Shown here: positions 26,371-35,330 of the stretch, piece by piece
Position numbering within the stretch: position 1 is the first letter of the stretch
Layout of the letters: every line of letters starts with the position of its first letter
Source of the DNA: Pseudomonas sp. ANT_H12B
GTDB lineage: Bacteria > Pseudomonadota > Gammaproteobacteria > Pseudomonadales > Pseudomonadaceae
Assembly: GCF_008369325.1 (NCBI RefSeq)
Contig: NZ_VOBI01000017.1
Location: forward strand, 62,001 to 126,000
DNA: 64,000 nt
Direction of reading: 5' to 3'
Made by a program: the position numbers and the translations under genes
The notes under the pieces: generated by a model
Seen by the model: the letters and a program-made list of their open reading frames with translations, nothing else
Told to the model about the DNA's origin: nothing
Database searches by the model: none

Positions 26371-29234
26371 TAAATTAGGCTCCATCGAATCGTAAACAGG
26401 TGGTCCACCTGTGGCGTCAAGTTAAGTTGTTCGGCAATGGCGTCGAGCATGGCGTCGCGTTCATTATCGATCTCACGCAGGCGGGTGTAGAGTTGATGTT
26501 GCAGCTCATCCACCTGGCGCTTTAAGGCTTTTGCCTCGTGCTGCAGCTCCAGCTTGGCGGCCAAATTAGCGGTTGCACGGGCGAGCTTGTTCTTTTCATT
26601 GGCCTGCTTAGTCAGCTCTTTGATTTGCTGGTCGTAGGCCACACGGGCGTCATTACGCCACGCATCAAGGCGGTCCTCTTCTTCGTTGAGAAACTCGCCC
26701 AAACGCTCTTGCGCATGCCCGACAAGAACCGTTTGCCTCGCCTCAGTAACGCCCGCCAATTCAGTCTCAGGAGACTGCCCCATAGGTGCGCCAAGCTCTC
26801 GGGCAGGAATGTGCAGCAAGCGTTCGGAGGTACTCGGGTCAAGCATGCTGCCGTCATCGGTGAAGGCTGCACAGATCAGCTCATCCCAAATACGAGCGGG
26901 GGTTTGCAGCGACAGACGCGAGAGTCGCATCCAACCTGATTGGCCACGCAAGCTGGCCACATCCCCCAGGTTGCCAGCATAGGCGCTGTAGTCAAATTCA
27001 AGTGCGGCCATGGGAGTTGATCGCGCTTTGGCCTGCGTCACCAGTTGGTCAGCTAAACCTCCGTCGCCCAAGCGGAAGAAGCGCCAGCCGTTATCCTCTG
27101 CCTCAGGCCATTCGGTAGACCAGGTGTTGCCTTGATAATCAAAACGTTCGGCATGGTCTCGATGGAAATGAGCCTCGGGCAGTTCAGCGCGAGCAAGGGT
27201 CACCAGAGCCCTACGAAAGTCGCCAAGGGCGGCATGAACGCCCTCCTTGCGGCTCATCAGGCGCTCAATCACCTTTTCGTCCATCTCGGCCAAGATTTTG
27301 TTTCGTGCATCCTGTTTGGCCGCATCAATCTCGACACTGAACTCTTCTTGCAGGCGATCGAAGGCCTCATTGATTTCATCATTCGAGCGGCAGGTCTGGA
27401 CGATCTCCAAAATGCGCCGTTCGATATCTACACCAGACTCAATGGCACCCAACACTTCATCAGATGAGCCAAATACGCCCTCGAAGAGCTTGAACTTCTG
27501 CTCTAAGAGCTGGTGAATGCGTTCCTCCGCCTGGTTCTTGCGATTGAGAAAGTTGATGACAGTGACGTCGATCTTTTGCCCATAGCGGTGGCAACGGCCA
27601 ATACGCTGTTCAATCCGCTGGGGATTCCAGGGCAGGTCATAGTTGATTAGCAGCGAGCAGAACTGCAGGTTGATACCCTCGGCACCGGATTCCGTGGAAA
27701 TGAGGATGGGGCGTTCATGTTTGAAAGCATCGACAATGGCCGCTTTCATATCGGCAGTTTTAGAGCCTGAGGCAACCTCAGTGCCTTTATTTTTCGCAAG
27801 CCATGCTTTGTATAGGGCTACGCTGTCTTTGTCGGAGTTTGAGCCGTTCAGGATCACAGTCTGGCCGGCACAGCCGTTTTGCTCCAAAAGATCACGCAAA
27901 TAGGCTTGGGTGCGTACGGACTCAGTAAATACCACGGCCTTGCGCTGACCGCCTTTGGCTTCTATCTCAGCCATAACGATGGGCAAGCACTCCAAGAGCG
28001 CTCGCCCTTTGGCGTTGTCGTTAATTGAGATGGCGATATCCCGGTAATGAGTCAGCTCGGCGATCTCGGCCTGCAGTTTTCTCGGATCAACCTCATCAAT
28101 ATCATCATCCGTATGGTCTTCGACTGCATCCGCTTCCGTTGCGGCTATAGAACCAGCATCACGCCAATCCTCTGCATCTTCGGCAAAACCATCGAGATCA
28201 TCCAGGGTATCGTCATCAACCACAAACTTGGCTTGCAGACGGTTGACCATCTTTTCTAAGGTTTTGGCAATGGCAAATGAGGATGAACCAAGGATCTTGC
28301 GCAGGGACAAGGTAACCAGGTGACGGCCATTTTTACCTAGGGCAATGGTGTCTGGGTTTTGCAGGTACGCCGACACTGACTCGTACAGATCCAGCTCAAG
28401 TTTGCTGGGGGTAAAATCAAAGGTTTTCGGCAAGCGGTTGGTGTAGTTGATCAATCCAGCCTTTTGGACTTGACGACGCAAGGTGCGTTTGCAGATGGGC
28501 TCCAAACGATGCTGCAGTAAGGTCATAGCAGCAAGATTACCCTTGCCGCCGAACTCGGCCTTAAAGGCCTGTTCCGAACCAAAGTAAGCCTCATCAATGA
28601 TCGTAACGAGGCCATAGAGCTCCATCAGGTTGTTCTGCAACGGCGTTGCCGTAAGCAAAAGTTTCTGACAACCCAGTAAGGCATCGCGCAGGACCGCTGC
28701 TCGGGAATTGTTAGCAGCCTTGAAGACGTTACGCAGCTTGTGCGCCTCATCAAACACGACCAGATCCCAAGCAACCTTTTGCAGCTGATGGGAGATACGA
28801 GCAGCATATTCGTAAGAAACGATGATGATGCCTTCCTTACGCCCGATGGGATTGGGTTGCCCGCTGGCCGCCAAGTCTTTAAGGCGCTTGGCATCAAGAA
28901 TGACCGAGGGCAATGAGAACTTTTCACGGAGCTCCGTGGCCCATTGCTTGCGAAGAGAGGCCGGCACAACCAACAGAAGGTTTCGGCGCTGCTCCCACCA
29001 ACGCTGGCTGAGCACTAACGCCGCCTCGATGGTTTTGCCAAGCCCTACCTCATCTGCCAGTAGCACGCCTTTGGATAAGGGCGAACGCAAGGCAAACATA
29101 GCCGCATCAACCTGGTGCGGGTTCAGATCCACACGCGCCGAAGACAAGGACTGGGTCAAAGACTCGTCGGCACCGATACCTTCACGCGTTAAGAAGTGAG
29201 CAAAATACTTGGCTTGGTACGGGCTGTAGATCAT
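26370..29234 (-). CDS. SNF2/RapA-like helicase of the restriction operon
   Basis: A 954-residue Swi2/Snf2 ATPase. Domain 1 has DEVGLGKTIEA (about residue 57) and FDEAHKLRN (about 161). Domain 2 has ISTESGAEGINLQF and the motif VI RIEQRIGRCHRYGQ. After about residue 640 a long helical, charged coiled-coil tail follows. The frame is open to 29411, overlapping the regulator gene by 47 bases. I prefer the ATG at 29234 (MIYSPYQAKYFAHFLTREG), where typical similarity starts and AAAGGAAA lies upstream. It is first in an operon with mod and res. Type III enzymes do not need a SNF2 subunit, so this makes an extended defence module; it may remodel protein-bound DNA or act independently. Confidence 0.87.
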   Translation of the reverse strand: MIYSPYQAKYFAHFLTREGIGADESLTQSLSSARVDLNPHQVDAAMFALRSPLSKGVLLADEVGLGKTIEAALVLSQRWWEQRRNLLLVVPASLRKQWATELREKFSLPSVILDAKRLKDLAASGQPNPIGRKEGIIIVSYEYAARISHQLQKVAWDLVVFDEAHKLRNVFKAANNSRAAVLRDALLGCQKLLLTATPLQNNLMELYGLVTIIDEAYFGSEQAFKAEFGGKGNLAAMTLLQHRLEPICKRTLRRQVQKAGLINYTNRLPKTFDFTPSKLELDLYESVSAYLQNPDTIALGKNGRHLVTLSLRKILGSSSFAIAKTLEKMVNRLQAKFVVDDDTLDDLDGFAEDAEDWRDAGSIAATEADAVEDHTDDDIDEVDPRKLQAEIAELTHYRDIAISINDNAKGRALLECLPIVMAEIEAKGGQRKAVVFTESVRTQAYLRDLLEQNGCAGQTVILNGSNSDKDSVALYKAWLAKNKGTEVASGSKTADMKAAIVDAFKHERPILISTESGAEGINLQFCSLLINYDLPWNPQRIEQRIGRCHRYGQKIDVTVINFLNRKNQAEERIHQLLEQKFKLFEGVFGSSDEVLGAIESGVDIERRILEIVQTCRSNDEINEAFDRLQEEFSVEIDAAKQDARNKILAEMDEKVIERLMSRKEGVHAALGDFRRALVTLARAELPEAHFHRDHAERFDYQGNTWSTEWPEAEDNGWRFFRLGDGGLADQLVTQAKARSTPMAALEFDYSAYAGNLGDVASLRGQSGWMRLSRLSLQTPARIWDELICAAFTDDGSMLDPSTSERLLHIPARELGAPMGQSPETELAGVTEARQTVLVGHAQERLGEFLNEEEDRLDAWRNDARVAYDQQIKELTKQANEKNKLARATANLAAKLELQHEAKALKRQVDELQHQLYTRLREIDNERDAMLDAIAEQLNLTPQVDHLFTIRWSLI

Positions 29235-29364
29235 TGGAAAAACATTTCCTTTTAACTTGAGGCCTTCCTGCCATGACAGGCTAAGAGAGCCTAACGACCT
29301 TACCCCTGCCATTAGAAGCAACGGAGCCAAGGGTAATTTATCACTGCTTGGGTGTATTACTTGC

Positions 29365-30249
29365 TCACCCTGCTCGGTAACCTGGAGCCAACAACGCCGT
29401 TTCAACCCCATAGAGCAATAGAGGGTCTTTCAGCCAAAGGCGGTATTCCGGATCACGTAGCCGATGATCAGGCGAGCAGTCGACACTCCATTTGCGCAGT
29501 ACATAGCCGGCAGTGGCACCGCGCAGGCGTAAACGCAATGCCCCACTGCTCATGCCGTAGTCCATGGCCGTGATGTCTGGGTGCGGTTGATCCGGGTGAG
29601 GTACCAGCTCGACCTCCAGTATTCGGCTCCACTGGACATCCTGTTCTGGTTGTTCGTGTTCAGCGACAGAAGACTCCGTCAGCAGCTTTGGCCGCTTGAT
29701 GCGGGTAATCACAAAATCCCGAAATGCACCGCGCTTGCGGTCGTAGCCGCGCACATGCCAGCGCAGCCCCGTATCAATAAGGGCAAATGGGACAATTTCT
29801 CTCTGGGTCTTGCCGCTAGACAGGGAGTAATAATCCACTCGCAGAGGGCAGCGATGGTAGATGGCGCGCGTCACCATACCCAGCGTGTCCATATCCGGCT
29901 GGATAAGCCGCCCAGACGTCACGCAGGAGATCCCCGGCGCACTGTTTGCCGGCTCACCATCCCCAAACCCCTCTGCCAACCAGGCCAGTACCCGGTCAGC
30001 AGAAAAGGTGAAGATCGGCCGAAACTCTTTGGTCGGCGTATAGATTTTGCTGCTGCGGTCATACGCCAGGTTGTTGCCTGCCAGTTCACGATAGGTAGCA
30101 AGATCGCGAGTGGCGGCAGCCGTTTGAATACCGAAACGCTCAATTAAGTCGTGCCGACCAATCTCTCCAATGAATCGCAGGCGTAACTCCAGATAGGCCA
30201 AGCGGTCGCGTTGGGCATGCGTTAGCTGCGATAGAGCTTCAGTGGTCAT
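29365..30249 (-). CDS. WYL-domain transcriptional regulator (BrxR/CapW-like)
   Basis: A 294-residue regulator with an N-terminal winged helix (residues about 5-65: ALSQLTHAQRDRLAYLELR ... RHDLIERFGIQTAAATRDL), a middle WYL domain (about 125-200: RAIYHRCPLRVDYYSLSSG; IVPFALIDTGLRWHVRGYD) and a C-terminal domain of about 80 residues. This is the architecture of BrxR/CapW repressors that guard BREX, CBASS and other defence loci. It lies at the head of the SNF2-mod-res operon and divergent from the McrBC pair, over an inverted repeat that may be its operator. ATG 30249 chosen at MTTEALSQ; the frame is open to 30297. Confidence 0.85.
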   Translation of the reverse strand: MTTEALSQLTHAQRDRLAYLELRLRFIGEIGRHDLIERFGIQTAAATRDLATYRELAGNNLAYDRSSKIYTPTKEFRPIFTFSADRVLAWLAEGFGDGEPANSAPGISCVTSGRLIQPDMDTLGMVTRAIYHRCPLRVDYYSLSSGKTQREIVPFALIDTGLRWHVRGYDRKRGAFRDFVITRIKRPKLLTESSVAEHEQPEQDVQWSRILEVELVPHPDQPHPDITAMDYGMSSGALRLRLRGATAGYVLRKWSVDCSPDHRLRDPEYRLWLKDPLLLYGVETALLAPGYRAG

Positions 30250-30285
30250 GATTGGACTAGTCGTAGTGAAAGCGAGAACAGCATA

Positions 30286-30310
30286 AATTGCGATCACAAC
30301 ACCCGCAATT
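30286..30310. promoter_or_regulatory. Candidate operator of the WYL regulator
   Basis: AATTGCG (30286-30292) and CGCAATT (30304-30310) are a perfect inverted repeat with an 11-base spacer, 37-61 bp upstream of the regulator start. On the minus strand, a weak promoter (TTGCGG, 17 bases, TATGCT) overlaps it, so a dimer bound here would block transcription. Confidence 0.5.
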
Positions 30311-30439
30311 AAAAATCATGAAAGCATCATTTACAGATCATTTTGATTCGTAATAGCCTAGAGCAATCGTCGAGCACCACACTGCTCGACCCACCACTCC
30401 AGGGAGGGATCGCAACATGTGGCTACTTACCAATTTCAG

Positions 30440-30472
30440 CTTCTTTTCCGTCGCGCGAAAAGAAGCGCGCGA
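30440..30472 (+). promoter_or_regulatory. Overlapping alternative hairpins in the mcrB-like leader
   Basis: CTTCTTTTC (30440-30448) pairs perfectly with GAAAAGAAG (30457-30465). TCGCGCG (30451-30457) pairs perfectly with CGCGCGA (30466-30472). The two stems share bases and exclude each other, about 40 bp upstream of the McrB-like start. They could be an attenuator or simply an operator cluster. Confidence 0.4.
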
Positions 30473-30514
30473 TGACCTGACCATTCGTAGTCGCACATGG
30501 AAGGCGCGAACACG

Positions 30515-33031
30515 ATGAGTGACCTCCAAAAAAAATACGCCCTGTGGGATGAGTTTCTGTCGGCCTGGCCGGCCTCCCGGCTGGCCACCATGACGTTGGA
30601 CGAATACAGCCAGGCCGGATCGAAGGAAAGCTTCACCTACTGGATCGAATCTCGGCTCGATGAGCTGGGTAGCATCTGGGGCGGTTCGTCGTTCAAATTT
30701 GGCGTGTTCTCACGTAAAGACAGTGAAAACAAAAACTCCGACGCCAAACTCTCCTATTCAGAAACACACGGCTGGTACTCATCGCTAGCTACATCGGCCG
30801 AAGCTGCCTTTGAAAAAGTCCGCAGTTTTGTGGCGCAGGTAGCGGGCTGGGCCGCCACGGGCGATCTGGAAGCCATCGAGTCTTTCGAGCATCTGGGCGA
30901 AGCCTTTAAGTGGAAGATCGCTTTTCACTACCAGAACCGGCAGACGCCCGTGATCGTAGCCATTTTCAAGCGCGCGCCACTGGCAGTATTCGTTGGCGGC
31001 ACCTCCAGCCAGAGCATGGCAACGTTGCAGAAAGCGACGCTCGCTAAGCGCCCTGAAGGCGTTGGTATTCTGGAGTTCGGGCGACAAGTATGGGACGCAT
31101 GGAGCCAAAAAAATCTGGCAATCTGGAAGCTCTCACACGGTCTAAGCGATTTTCCCGCCGAAGAGCGCAAGCAGTACCTTCTGGACGAACTGGGTGTAAT
31201 GCACAGTGATACCGCTAAAGGTCAGGGCAAGGAGTTCCAGAAAGCGCCCATCGGAAGCCTGTTCTACTTGTGCCACGGTAATGAAAGTCTTCCTCTGGTC
31301 GGCCAGTTCATCTCTGATCCGGCCCCCTGCGCCAAAGATGAAGGCTGGCTTCAACGCCGCTACAGAATATTGAAGCGGAGCATCAAGCTCGGTGGCTACC
31401 AAGGCGGCCAGAAAGGCTGGACGCCCAACTACCGCTCGACCTTCAAACAAGTGCCTGCTCACGACCTGCCGGAGTTCGAGAGCACCTTGCTCAAGCCGTT
31501 CTTCGGCACAGATTTAGCCGAACTGGCAGCATTGGCTGGTGACCCTATCGAAGATGTTATCAGCCCCTCCGCAACTCAGTCATTGCCTCCAATCTCTCAG
31601 GTACAGCATGTGGCCAGCAACCCCACCGCAATCTGCTCCAACCGCATCTACTACGGGCCGCCTGGCACTGGAAAAACCTACACACTGATGCAGTTGCTAA
31701 AGCGCGACTATCAGGAGCAGGTAACCTCGATCAGCACAGAGGAATGGCGCAGCCAGATTATTGCTGAAAAGATTGCAACTCTGACCTGGTGGGAGGGTGC
31801 AGCTGCAGCGCTATATGACCTAGGAGGTAAAGCCAAAGTACCCGAACTAGCTGAGCATCCATTCATTCTGGCCATCGCAGATGCTAAAGGGCGCACAAGC
31901 GGCATAAAGCAAACCCTCTGGGGCACCCTTCAACACCACACCATCATTGAGTCGACAACTGTCAACACGAGGCTCCGCCTTGGATCAGCCATTTTTGAAA
32001 AGTCAGCGAACTCGGTGTGGCAGTTTGCGGGCGATTGGCAAGAGGCGTGCTCGGATCTATTTGCACTTGTCGATAAGCTCAATCAAGGGCCAGAGGCTAG
32101 CGACTCCGTTCAGCGCTTCAGCTTCATTACCTTCCACCAATCCTACGGCTATGAAGAATTTGTTGAGGGCTTGCGGCCAGTTTTGGCTGACGAAGCCAAA
32201 GAAGACGATGCCGAAGCAAGTCAGGTGGCCTACATAATCAAGGACGGAGCTTTCAAGGAGCTCTGCCGCCGGGCACGCAACACACCAGACAAGCGTTTTG
32301 CGATGGTCATTGACGAGATCAACCGAGGCAATATCAGCAAGATATTTGGTGAGCTGATCATGCTGATTGAAGCCGATAAGCGCGACCAACTTGATGGTAC
32401 TCCACCTCCGGCTGAGGTCATCCTTGCATACTCCGGAAAACCATTTTCAGTTCCTGCCAACGTGGACATCATCGGCACAATGAACACAGCTGATCGCTCG
32501 CTGGCATTACTAGATACAGCTCTTCGTCGCCGGTTTGATTTTATACCACTGCTGCCCGACACCCGCGCAGAGAAAGAGCCTGGCGAACCCCACAGTGCGC
32601 CCTTGGCTGGACTTTTGGTTCCCACCGACGCCGGAGACATCGACGTGCGCTTGATGCTGGAGCGCATTAATGAACGTATTGAGGCGTTGTACGACCGAGA
32701 CCACTGCATCGGCCATGCGTATTTCACTCCACTGATCGATGTAACTGACGAGGCTGCCCGATTCAATAAACTGACCGAAATATTCAAGAGCCGCATCATC
32801 CCCTTGCTGGAGGAGTACTTCTTCGAGGATTGGCGCAAGATTCGGCTAGTGCTCGGCGACAACCAGAAACCTGATGCGGCCCAATTCATTACAGAAAGCG
32901 ATTCGCACGAGCAGGATCTAAGTACCCTTTTCGGCAATGATCACGGTCTTGATAGCTACGCCACCAAGCGTCGTTACCAAGCGCAGCCCTCGGCATATAA
33001 CGAGCCTGCCGCCTATCTCGGCATCTACTAA
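30515..33031 (+). CDS. McrB-like AAA+ GTPase of a modification-dependent restriction system
   Basis: An 838-residue protein. Residues 1 to about 365 form an N-terminal MrcB/DUF3578-type DNA-binding region (SFTYWIESRLDELGSIWGGS ...), probably the target reader. The C-terminal half is an AAA+ domain with Walker A YYGPPGTGKTYT (about 381), Walker B MVIDEINRGNISKIFGELI, and the McrB hallmark MNTADRS (about 655), with LDTALRRRFDF as the arginine-finger region. It loads the McrC-like nuclease 25 bp downstream. Start at 30515 is backed by GGAAGG upstream; ATG 30497 is in frame but poorly spaced. Confidence 0.88.
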   Translation: MSDLQKKYALWDEFLSAWPASRLATMTLDEYSQAGSKESFTYWIESRLDELGSIWGGSSFKFGVFSRKDSENKNSDAKLSYSETHGWYSSLATSAEAAFEKVRSFVAQVAGWAATGDLEAIESFEHLGEAFKWKIAFHYQNRQTPVIVAIFKRAPLAVFVGGTSSQSMATLQKATLAKRPEGVGILEFGRQVWDAWSQKNLAIWKLSHGLSDFPAEERKQYLLDELGVMHSDTAKGQGKEFQKAPIGSLFYLCHGNESLPLVGQFISDPAPCAKDEGWLQRRYRILKRSIKLGGYQGGQKGWTPNYRSTFKQVPAHDLPEFESTLLKPFFGTDLAELAALAGDPIEDVISPSATQSLPPISQVQHVASNPTAICSNRIYYGPPGTGKTYTLMQLLKRDYQEQVTSISTEEWRSQIIAEKIATLTWWEGAAAALYDLGGKAKVPELAEHPFILAIADAKGRTSGIKQTLWGTLQHHTIIESTTVNTRLRLGSAIFEKSANSVWQFAGDWQEACSDLFALVDKLNQGPEASDSVQRFSFITFHQSYGYEEFVEGLRPVLADEAKEDDAEASQVAYIIKDGAFKELCRRARNTPDKRFAMVIDEINRGNISKIFGELIMLIEADKRDQLDGTPPPAEVILAYSGKPFSVPANVDIIGTMNTADRSLALLDTALRRRFDFIPLLPDTRAEKEPGEPHSAPLAGLLVPTDAGDIDVRLMLERINERIEALYDRDHCIGHAYFTPLIDVTDEAARFNKLTEIFKSRIIPLLEEYFFEDWRKIRLVLGDNQKPDAAQFITESDSHEQDLSTLFGNDHGLDSYATKRRYQAQPSAYNEPAAYLGIY

Positions 33032-33056
33032 GCCTCAACCTGGCAGAGGTAAGGAA

Positions 33057-34367
33057 ATGGCGGGCATAACGATCTTCGAGTTCGACACTCTGGCTGTTTT
33101 ACCATCCAGCTCGCCCAATATAGTTGGGCTTCGCAAGATTTCGGACGATGTTTTTGCCTGGCTGGAGGCCCAAGCATTACGCAGCAACGAAGCAGGTGAG
33201 GCGACCTGGCTGCGCCTTACCCAGCGGCACGGCCGAAAGGCCATTCAGGTTAAGAGTTTTGTTGGCGTAATTCGCTGCCCCAACGGCTTCCAGATTGAAG
33301 TGCTGCCCAAGTTAGGCAAAACGAATGGTGAAGAAGATGCACGGCATCTCCTAATCGAGATGCTGCGCTGCCTAGGCTCCTTCCGCCACATACAGACCAG
33401 CAGCGCCCAATTACTAGCCCGCCGCATGCCGCTGATGGAGGTATTTATCGGCGAATTCTTGCGGGCTGTGGATCACACCGTCAAGCGCGGCCTACGCAGT
33501 GATTACCTTGCACAACAAGACAACCTGTTTACCCTGCGCGGCAAGCTACACATGGCTCAGCACCTGCGCCTCAACCTATGCCGCCGCGACCGGTTCTATA
33601 CCGAGTTCGACGAGTTTTCCCTCAACCGACCGGAAAACCGCCTACTGCACGCAGCCCTCAGGCGTGCGCTGACATGGACTGCCTCACAGGCAAGCCAGCA
33701 ACTAGCACGAGAGCTGTGTTTCGTGTTCGCCGACATTCCTATATCAGACCAAAGCAACGCGGATTTTGCGAGGGTTCGGCCAGATCGCGGCATGGCGCAT
33801 TACGATGCAGCATTGGCTTGGGCGCGCCTGATCCTTCAGGACGAGTCACCGCTCACTGGCACGGGCCAGCATCCCGCACCGTCCCTGCTGTTCCCAATGG
33901 AGGCGGTCTTTGAAGCTTTTGTCGCCAAACACCTTGGCCGTCAACTCAACCCAGGCCTCGACCTGCGCCTTCAAACACGCAGCCTAAGGCTTGTCCGGCA
34001 TAAGGAGCAGGACTGGTTTCAGCTCAAGCCTGACCTCCTGGTACAGGCAGCCAAAACCAACCGCTTGGTACTCGACACCAAGTGGAAGCTGGTCGATGCA
34101 AAGAAAGCCAATAGCAAGGAAAAGTACGGACTAGATCAAAGCGATTTCTACCAGTTGCAAGCTTACGGCCAGAGCTATCTCGACGGAGATGGTGATGTGG
34201 TTCTGATCTATCCAAAAACAGAAACCTTCAGCCAGCCCCTGGCAGTATTTGACTTTCCCAAGTCACCAGGGATGCGCTTGTGGGTACTGCCTTTTTGCTT
34301 GCACACCAAGCGAATCCTCTTACCGCCTTGCGGCAGCCTCGACCAACTTTTCTCCCAAACCACCTGA
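33057..34367 (+). CDS. McrC-like nuclease subunit
   Basis: A 436-residue McrBC 5-methylcytosine restriction subunit. The N-terminal part (about 1-200, VKSFVGVIRCPNGFQIEVLP; LRGKLHMAQHL) contacts the McrB ring. The C-terminal PD-(D/E)xK nuclease shows QLKPDLLVQ and LVLDTKWK, with the family's FYQLQAYGQSY helix after it. An AAGGA site precedes the ATG at 33057; the open frame upstream overlaps the AAA+ gene and is not used. With its neighbour it should cut DNA carrying foreign modifications. Confidence 0.9.
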   Translation: MAGITIFEFDTLAVLPSSSPNIVGLRKISDDVFAWLEAQALRSNEAGEATWLRLTQRHGRKAIQVKSFVGVIRCPNGFQIEVLPKLGKTNGEEDARHLLIEMLRCLGSFRHIQTSSAQLLARRMPLMEVFIGEFLRAVDHTVKRGLRSDYLAQQDNLFTLRGKLHMAQHLRLNLCRRDRFYTEFDEFSLNRPENRLLHAALRRALTWTASQASQQLARELCFVFADIPISDQSNADFARVRPDRGMAHYDAALAWARLILQDESPLTGTGQHPAPSLLFPMEAVFEAFVAKHLGRQLNPGLDLRLQTRSLRLVRHKEQDWFQLKPDLLVQAAKTNRLVLDTKWKLVDAKKANSKEKYGLDQSDFYQLQAYGQSYLDGDGDVVLIYPKTETFSQPLAVFDFPKSPGMRLWVLPFCLHTKRILLPPCGSLDQLFSQTT

Positions 34368-34408
34368 GCTCAACTTCTTGTACAGGATCAACCATAGGAG
34401 CCGTATCC

Positions 34409-34608
34409 ATGATCAGTCGCTATTTTGCAAGCTTGCTGCTTTGATTCACGTCAGCAGCAAACGCCGCTGACGCATCCAGTTGCTACAACATCGCAGAAGC
34501 GGATGCCAGAACCTATTGCCTGGCACTCGCCCACGATGCCCCGGTCGCTGCTATGCCATCCAAGATTATGCTTTGCGCAGCCGCTGCCTGGCTGAAGTGC
34601 GGCAATGA
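34409..34608 (+). pseudogene. Broken small secreted cysteine-motif protein
   Basis: A good GGAG site and ATG (34409) start MISRYFASLLL, then an in-frame TGA at 34442-34444. The frame continues as FTSAANAADASSCYNIAEAD ... RTYCLALAHD, which completes a signal peptide and a first CYxI...CLA motif. A second copy of the motif (RCYAIQDYALRSRCLAEVRQ) lies in another frame and ends at the TGA 34606-34608. So there is one nonsense change and one frameshift. The stop overlaps the next gene by ATGA, showing the old operon. Confidence 0.6.
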
Positions 34609-34805
34609 GTACCGGCGAGATACAAGCGCTGCTGATTGACCTGGACGATCTCGCTCGCGAAACAGAACGGGCAGAAAGAAAGATTTTGCGCAAAGCTCAA
34701 GACCGGTTATGTCAGCTATTAGGTACACCAAACAGCGAAAGTGAAAAGCGCCTGCTGCGGGGAGTGATCTATAGAGCAGAGGCGGAGATTGGGATGAATC
34801 GCTAG
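34605..34805 (+). CDS. Small charged helical protein
   Basis: A 66-residue protein, nearly all predicted helix, rich in Glu, Arg and Leu (LLIDLDDLARETERAERKIL). It overlaps the broken secreted-protein gene by four bases. No family recognised; it may be no longer functional if its expression depended on translation of the broken gene. Confidence 0.5.
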   Translation: MSTGEIQALLIDLDDLARETERAERKILRKAQDRLCQLLGTPNSESEKRLLRGVIYRAEAEIGMNR

Positions 34806-34924
34806 CCTAATGGACCAGCTCCCCAAGCAGCACTCGAAGCGCCCCTCGCGATTGATGCCGAGCTCTCGTAAGACTCCAAATGGACTTAGTAACAGCTCAG
34901 GCGCCTGTAACGGGCTTATCCCCC

Positions 34925-35330
34925 TCAGCATCGACGAAGACGACTCAGAGTGCCCCTACGCAGGCAGCGAGCCCCCTCCGGCCTCAGACGCAAGTGCTGA
35001 TCATCCTTGACCAGGTGCATCATAGCCTCATCGGTATTAAGCCGAATTGCTCGATCGTCCCTCTGGATGCGACCGATACCACACTTGTCGCTATATTGAC
35101 CCTTGTCGTGATTGCAGCTGTGCGAGTAGCAGGCGAGCAGACAGCCATCCTCGACACTGACGTTGGCATGAGTGTCGGCCAGCTTGTGATCAATACTTGT
35201 GGTGCGTTTGTGTAGTACGTGCTGCAACGCGACCAAATTGATCCGACTAGGGCGCACGCAAAAGCTACAGCGCAGCAGATCGTGGTAGCGAATCTGGATG
35301 AACTGCAGCCACGGTTCTATCAGTGACGGG
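34925..35330 (-). pseudogene. Degenerate remnant related to the inovirus-type Gp2 gene
   Basis: Leftward frames here end in HSCNHDKGQYSD ... and DDRAIRLNTDEAMMHLVKDD followed by QHLRLRPEGARCLRRG. These match the C-terminus of the intact gene just upstream (HSCNHDKEKYKDED; FKNDQAIRAHVHYAMVYLVKD; QHLRMKPLRSKCLRMG). The N-terminal part is missing or unrecognisable and in-frame stops occur. It looks like a decayed tandem paralogue. Confidence 0.6.

Noticed and set aside
21726..30297. BREX or DISARM system
   Set aside because: A WYL regulator, helicase and methyltransferase are present, but no PglZ, BrxC, BrxL, DrmB or phospholipase-D gene was seen; the methyltransferase/helicase pair has type III Mod/Res features.
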